Assembly (NCBI GenBank): GCA_946479785.1
Contig: CAMLHQ010000014.1
Coordinates: 1-53,206, forward strand
Length of the DNA: 53,206 nt
Reading direction: 5' to 3'
Source of the DNA: an uncultured Nitrospira sp.
GTDB taxonomy: Bacteria; Nitrospirota; Nitrospiria; Nitrospirales; Nitrospiraceae
Shown: piece by piece, positions 49,895 through 53,206 of the stretch
Numbering within the stretch: position 1 is the stretch's first letter
Layout: each line of letters starts with the position of its first letter
The notes under the pieces: model-generated
Told to the model about the DNA's origin: nothing
Seen by the model: the letters and a program-made list of their open reading frames with translations, nothing else
Database searches by the model: none
Made by a program: the position numbers and the translations under genes

Positions 49895-51133
49895 CTACTG
49901 CGTGACGCGGATCTCGACTCGCCGGTTCTTCGCCCTGCCCACATCGGTCGTATTCGGCATTACTGGCTTAGTGTCCGCATAACCATGTGCCGTGACCGCG
50001 CTCAGGCCCCCCTCTCCCAGTGCCTTAGCTGCATTGGCCGCACGGGCTTCCGAGAGCTCCTTGTTTGTCGGGAATTTTTTCTTGAGCTCACTCCGGATCG
50101 GTCGGTTATCGGTATGGCCGTCTACCGCCACTTTATACTCCGGAAAATCCTTTAAGACTGCGCCGACCTGCTTGAGCGCGTCGGCCCCTGCCGATTTAAG
50201 TTGATCTTCGCCGGAACCGAACAAATAGCTGGATGCCAAATTGATGAGCAGTCGGTCGTTGTTCAAATCGACCGCGATGTTCTTCTTATCGATCTGCGGT
50301 TTAAGCGCCCGGATGATGCCGCGTTGGGCTTCTTTCAGCTTCGCCATTTCTGCGGAAAGGTCACCGCGGAGTCCGGCCAGTTCCCGGTCACGATCGGCGA
50401 GAAGCTTCTCGAGTTCGGCCACACGCTGTTTGGTGGCAGCGAGGTCCGCCGCCAGTTTGTCCTTGTCGGCTCCGCTCCCTTGCGCGGTTGCCAGCTGCGC
50501 TTCCAGTTCAGTAATGCGCTGTTTGGCTGCGGCGAGTTCCGAGGCGAGCGTGTCTTTATCGCCGGCTCCCGCTTGGAGTGCAGCCAGTTGAGACTGGGCT
50601 GCAGCAAGGTCAGCGGCGAGCTTGTCTTTGTCGCCGGCTCCCGCTTGGAGTGCAGCCAGTTGAGACTGGGCGGAGGCCAGGTCGGCCGCCAGTTTGTCCT
50701 TGTCGCCTACACCGGCTTGAAGGGAGGCAACCTGCCGGTCAAGGTCCGCCTCGCGCGCTTTCGCTTGGTCCAATTCTCCCTGCGCGCTGGAGAGTTGGCT
50801 GGCAAGTTTCGCCGAGTCGCCTGCGCTGGAGCGTAATGAAGCCAGCTCACGATCGCGGTCGGCTAACTGTCCTTCAAGAGATTTGGCGCGGTCGCTCAGC
50901 GCTCCATTGTCTTTGCGAGCCGCGGCCAGCTCATCGGCCAACCGCTGCCGTTCCTTTTCCAGGGCGGCAAGGCGGGCAGCCATATCGGACGATGCCTTCT
51001 CGGCTGCGAAGCGATCTTTATTCCGATACTCATAACCGCCGTCGCAGCAGATCGCACTCCAATCTACGGCTGCAGCGTTGCCGGCGAAAGCCAGCAATCC
51101 GAAGGCAATAATCGAAGTCTTTAGTCCCCTCAT
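49895..51133 (-). CDS. OmpA-family protein with tandem-repeat coiled coil
   Basis: A 412-residue exported protein. The signal peptide ends near residue 22 (NAAA). A Cys pair CC follows at 29-30. Residues about 45-275 are a long alpha-helical coiled coil containing near-identical 24-residue repeats (GDKDKLAADLAAAQSQLAAL), and residues about 285-410 are an OmpA/MotB domain with VAVDGHTDNRPI and the GYADTKPVMPNTTDVGRAKNRRVEI peptidoglycan-binding segment. It should bridge envelope layers as a rod tethered to the wall. At DNA level the core repeats are 72 bases apart. The ATG at 51133 has AGGAGAAG upstream. Confidence 0.88.
   Translation of the reverse strand: MRGLKTSIIAFGLLAFAGNAAAVDWSAICCDGGYEYRNKDRFAAEKASSDMAARLAALEKERQRLADELAAARKDNGALSDRAKSLEGQLADRDRELASLRSSAGDSAKLASQLSSAQGELDQAKAREADLDRQVASLQAGVGDKDKLAADLASAQSQLAALQAGAGDKDKLAADLAAAQSQLAALQAGAGDKDTLASELAAAKQRITELEAQLATAQGSGADKDKLAADLAATKQRVAELEKLLADRDRELAGLRGDLSAEMAKLKEAQRGIIRALKPQIDKKNIAVDLNNDRLLINLASSYLFGSGEDQLKSAGADALKQVGAVLKDFPEYKVAVDGHTDNRPIRSELKKKFPTNKELSEARAANAAKALGEGGLSAVTAHGYADTKPVMPNTTDVGRAKNRRVEIRVTQ
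50561..50671. repeat. 72-base direct tandem repeat in the coiled-coil gene
   Basis: GCCGGCTCCCGCTTGG begins at 50561 and again at 50633, exactly 72 bases apart, with near-complete identity for about 39 bases in each copy. It keeps the reading frame and encodes two 24-residue units. Confidence 0.8.
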
Positions 51134-51172
51134 AATCTTCTCCTTTGTGGATCGAACTCTCTCCTTATAATG

Positions 51173-51601
51173 CTATACATTCGACGTACAGTGTGCGCAC
51201 TTTGTGGCCTTGATTGGAATGGTAGACAGACATTGTGGACAGTCCCTGGTGGTCGGAGGCCCGGCCGGTGGCTCCTTCTTGAAGCGGTTGATCTGCTTCA
51301 CGAGCATGAAAATGACAAACGCAATGATGATGAAGTCGAACACCGTCTGCAGAAAAACACCATAATTGACCGTCGGTGTCCCGGCTGCCTTCGCTGCTGC
51401 GAGGGAAGGCTGGGGCGTTGTCGAGAGATTAAGAAAGAGACTTGAGAAATCAACTTTGCCCATGAGTAAGCCGATAGGCGGCATGAGCACGTCGCTGACG
51501 AGAGACGAAACGATCTTCCCAAAGGCGCCGCCGATGATGACACCGATCGCCATGTCCAGGACGTTGCCCCTCATGGCAAATTCCCTAAATTCTTTGAGCA
51601 T
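51173..51601 (-). CDS. mscL: Large-conductance mechanosensitive channel with zinc ribbon
   Basis: A 142-residue MscL that opens on osmotic down-shock. The N-terminal [41 protein letters not shown] gate helix is canonical; the second helix is at about 80-104. The C-terminus, instead of a plain charged bundle, ends in a C4 zinc ribbon (C121, C124, C135, C138 in DCPQC and KCAHC). The ATG at 51601 follows GGAGGATTT, but the same GGAGG pairs with an upstream CCTCC. It is a single-gene unit between an OmpA coiled-coil and a DUF481-like gene. Confidence 0.95.
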   Translation of the reverse strand: MLKEFREFAMRGNVLDMAIGVIIGGAFGKIVSSLVSDVLMPPIGLLMGKVDFSSLFLNLSTTPQPSLAAAKAAGTPTVNYGVFLQTVFDFIIIAFVIFMLVKQINRFKKEPPAGPPTTRDCPQCLSTIPIKATKCAHCTSNV

Positions 51602-51618
51602 AAATCCTCCTTTGGAGG
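51602..51618 (-). promoter_or_regulatory. Hairpin that covers the mscL ribosome binding site
   Basis: Read on the minus strand, CCTCC (51614-51618), AAA and GGAGG (51606-51610) form a stem of at least five base pairs that can be extended by one T-A pair, four bases before the ATG. It could limit translation until melted or opened. No heat sensitivity is shown. Confidence 0.45.
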
Positions 51619-51648
51619 AGAAGGTGAAATGCGCGGAATCGGCCAGGC

Positions 51649-52749
51649 TCAGCGCTTCCTGGTCGTGTCGAAAGCGTATCCAAGGGTCATGAGATACAGA
51701 TTGTCCGTATTGCCGGTCCCGGCGGCCGGCCGGCTATTGTATCGCGTTGTGACCTGAAAGCCGCTCACGAACCCTTCCCAGATCTTGAACCGGACTCCGT
51801 TGTCCATTGTGAGATAATAGTTCGATGTGTTCTCAAGGGAGGGGAAGAATTCGCTGAAGTGATAGAGCGTGATGCGCTCGTCGAAGAGCGGCCAATTCAA
51901 TTTCGCAGACAGACGTGCGCGGAAACTCGCTTGGTCGGGGGCGACGTTGAAATCTTCATTGAAGTAGGCCAAACCGCCTTCCGTGTAAAAGGTCATGTCC
52001 TTGAGGATTCCTGAAAAGTCTCCCCGATCGACCCATTGGTAGCCGGGACCGCTGGCGAGCGCCGTGCGAAGCTTGAGGTCCTGGAATTGATCGTTTTCAA
52101 AGTAGGCTGAGGCGAACCAGAAGAATCGTTTAGTGATGAAGAAGTCCAGCTTGATGGTACCGCGGGCGTTCCGTGCGATCAGCGTGTTGGCGTTGTCGCC
52201 ATACACATAGCGGGCGTTCATCGTGAGTCGCAGCTGTTCGCTTCGCGCCACCAACTCGCCGAGCAGGCTGGCGTTTCGTAAGTGACTGTTTCCTGTGGTT
52301 TGCGAATAGGCGCCGTTGAGGTTCCCGGTATAGATCACCGGTGGTTGAACCAACGGATTGAGCGACGTCACGGAACTCATCGGCACCGTCAGCGAACCCT
52401 TGAGCGGTTCTGCCAGAATGTTCAACGTCCCGTCCGGCCCCGCCGTGGCGGTTCCGTTGAGAATCGTGCCTTCTTTGAGATGGAACGGGAGTGGATGGTT
52501 GACCGAGAGAGTTGTCAGGTCGTCCCATTTGAGCTTGATCAGATTATCCGGACTCGAGGAGGTTTTGAGAAACAGAATTCCGCCGGCCATTTCGAGGACT
52601 TCGCCATAGATGACGCTTCCGTCCTTTAACTTCACGGTGTCGAAGGGCGCCATTTCCGGCGTAGGCTGCGCAGTTTGGGCTTCTGCGTTCAGGTCGAATC
52701 CAACAAGGCACGCGATCACCAGCGCAAGAATCCACGAATGCACCCTCAT
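51649..52749 (-). CDS. DUF481-type outer-membrane beta-barrel protein
   Basis: A 366-residue protein. The signal peptide ends near residue 24 (AEA). After a short N-terminal domain with [26 protein letters not shown] and a [12 protein letters not shown] segment, residues about 140-366 look like a DUF481 (YdiY-type) beta-barrel: alternating strands such as [37 protein letters not shown] and a C-terminal strand [16 protein letters not shown]. Its pore function and cargo are unknown. The ATG at 52749 follows GGAGGG; longer frames upstream are not supported. Confidence 0.82.
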   Translation of the reverse strand: MRVHSWILALVIACLVGFDLNAEAQTAQPTPEMAPFDTVKLKDGSVIYGEVLEMAGGILFLKTSSSPDNLIKLKWDDLTTLSVNHPLPFHLKEGTILNGTATAGPDGTLNILAEPLKGSLTVPMSSVTSLNPLVQPPVIYTGNLNGAYSQTTGNSHLRNASLLGELVARSEQLRLTMNARYVYGDNANTLIARNARGTIKLDFFITKRFFWFASAYFENDQFQDLKLRTALASGPGYQWVDRGDFSGILKDMTFYTEGGLAYFNEDFNVAPDQASFRARLSAKLNWPLFDERITLYHFSEFFPSLENTSNYYLTMDNGVRFKIWEGFVSGFQVTTRYNSRPAAGTGNTDNLYLMTLGYAFDTTRKR

Positions 52750-52966
52750 CAAACCCTCCATGCGAGCGGGCCCTCCCCAGTGACGATTCCAAACATCCCC
52801 ACACATGTGAGAACGTCGCAGAGTCGATGGATGGAAGCGGCTCCTTCAGAAAAGCCGTAGCTGTATACCTCAATTTACAGTCGGGCGCAAATTTAAAATT
52901 CGACGCTGGTGAAGAAGATGATCCCGAATTGGCGCAGTCAGACCGGGATTGTCAGCGAAGAAAGAA

Positions 52967-53206
52967 TCAAGCCTGCAACGCGCGGCTCGGGTCGTTGATG
53001 ATACGGACCTCTTGAATAAAACGTTCTATGTGATGGGCGCGGAATTCTCCTAAAATCGCCTGATTCACTTCTCCTTGAGCCGCGCCGTAGTCAGCGACGG
53101 AGGTCCAAGGCTCGACGGCAATGGTGATGTTCGATTCCCCGAGTGAAGAGACACCAACGGAGGGAGCTGGCTCTTTCAGGATGCGTGTGTTCTGCCGGAG
53201 GATGTC
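52967..53206 (-). CDS. MscS-family mechanosensitive channel, C-terminus (partial)
   Basis: The last 79 residues of a protein running off the right edge. The segment ILKEPAPSVGVSSLGESNITIAVEPW and the following SVADYGAAQGEVNQAILGEF match the beta and alpha-beta C-terminal domain of small MscS channels. The tail ends ERFIQEVRIINDPSRALQA; the final charged residues are a little unusual. All 80 codons including the stop are open in frame. The rest of the channel, including the pore helices, lies outside the window. Confidence 0.8.
   Translation of the reverse strand, partial: DILRQNTRILKEPAPSVGVSSLGESNITIAVEPWTSVADYGAAQGEVNQAILGEFRAHHIERFIQEVRIINDPSRALQA

Noticed and set aside
49895..51133. Plus-strand frames of 211 and 177 codons over the coiled coil
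   Set aside because: They are the antisense of repeated coiled-coil codons, not independent genes.

Overview
The window looks like chromosome of a nitrite-oxidising Nitrospira (phylum Nitrospirota) or a close relative. This is inferred from moderately GC-rich DNA, a long complex I cluster with two consecutive nuoM genes and no nuoE or nuoF (a layout I associate with Nitrospira), and intergenic palindromic repeats of a kind I associate with Nitrospira genomes. No phage, IS element, CRISPR array or rRNA was seen. It reads as core chromosome with small accessory cassettes.

Layout. 0.2-5.2 kb: mixed housekeeping and envelope genes (DUF4149 membrane protein, PDZ lipoprotein, DUF523/DUF1722 protein, CbiX-like chelatase, pyrE, small lipoprotein, rhodanese, phosphodiester glycosidase-like protein). 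5.3-8.9 kb (minus): a three-gene phosphorelay, CHASE3 kinase, then single-domain receiver, then receiver-kinase-receiver hybrid. 9.0-22.7 kb (minus): nuoA-B-C-D-G-I-J-K-L-M-M-N, lacking nuoE, nuoF and nuoH. 22.7-23.2 kb is a divergent regulatory gap. 23.2-27.1 kb (plus): an OmpA-type protein and a PriA whose helicase motifs are degenerate. 27.1-28.7 kb (minus): membrane protein, NarL-type regulator and tRNA-Leu(GAG) behind a consensus promoter and a palindromic repeat. 28.7-34.3 kb (plus): HAD phosphatase, queE, pepA, nagZ, a duplicated desulforedoxin-like protein, a PsiE-like protein and an unknown. 34.3-37.6 kb (minus): amino acid permease, class-I glutamine amidotransferase-like hydrolase and two unknowns. 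37.7-40.7 kb (plus): M24 peptidase, a long TatA, a HEAT lipoprotein. 40.6-45.4 kb (minus): two PilZ paralogues, then tRNA-Leu(UAG)-tig-clpP-clpX with a terminator. 45.7-49.8 kb: HEAT protein, a CGNR regulator divergent from DsrE / PPOX flavoprotein / Tat-exported binding protein. 49.9-53.2 kb (minus): OmpA coiled-coil protein, mscL, an outer-membrane DUF481-like protein and the C-terminus of an MscS-family channel.

How it fits together. Complex I without the NADH-oxidising module and with an extra antiporter-like subunit suggests a ferredoxin-linked, high-proton-stoichiometry enzyme. The tig-clpPX unit is the standard co-translational folding and proteolysis set. The CGNR-DsrE-PPOX-binding protein cassette has its own strong promoter with a palindrome over the -10 box, so it looks like a locally regulated module. 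Its PPOX gene carries an apparent one-base deletion.

The strongest unusual observations are the PriA lacking every recognisable ATPase motif, the reduced 2M complex I cluster, a tandem Cys-CysCys-x-His protein, a TatA with a second amphipathic segment at its C-terminus, and a hairpin that could mask the mscL ribosome binding site. All calls come from reading the sequence and translations. No database search was run.
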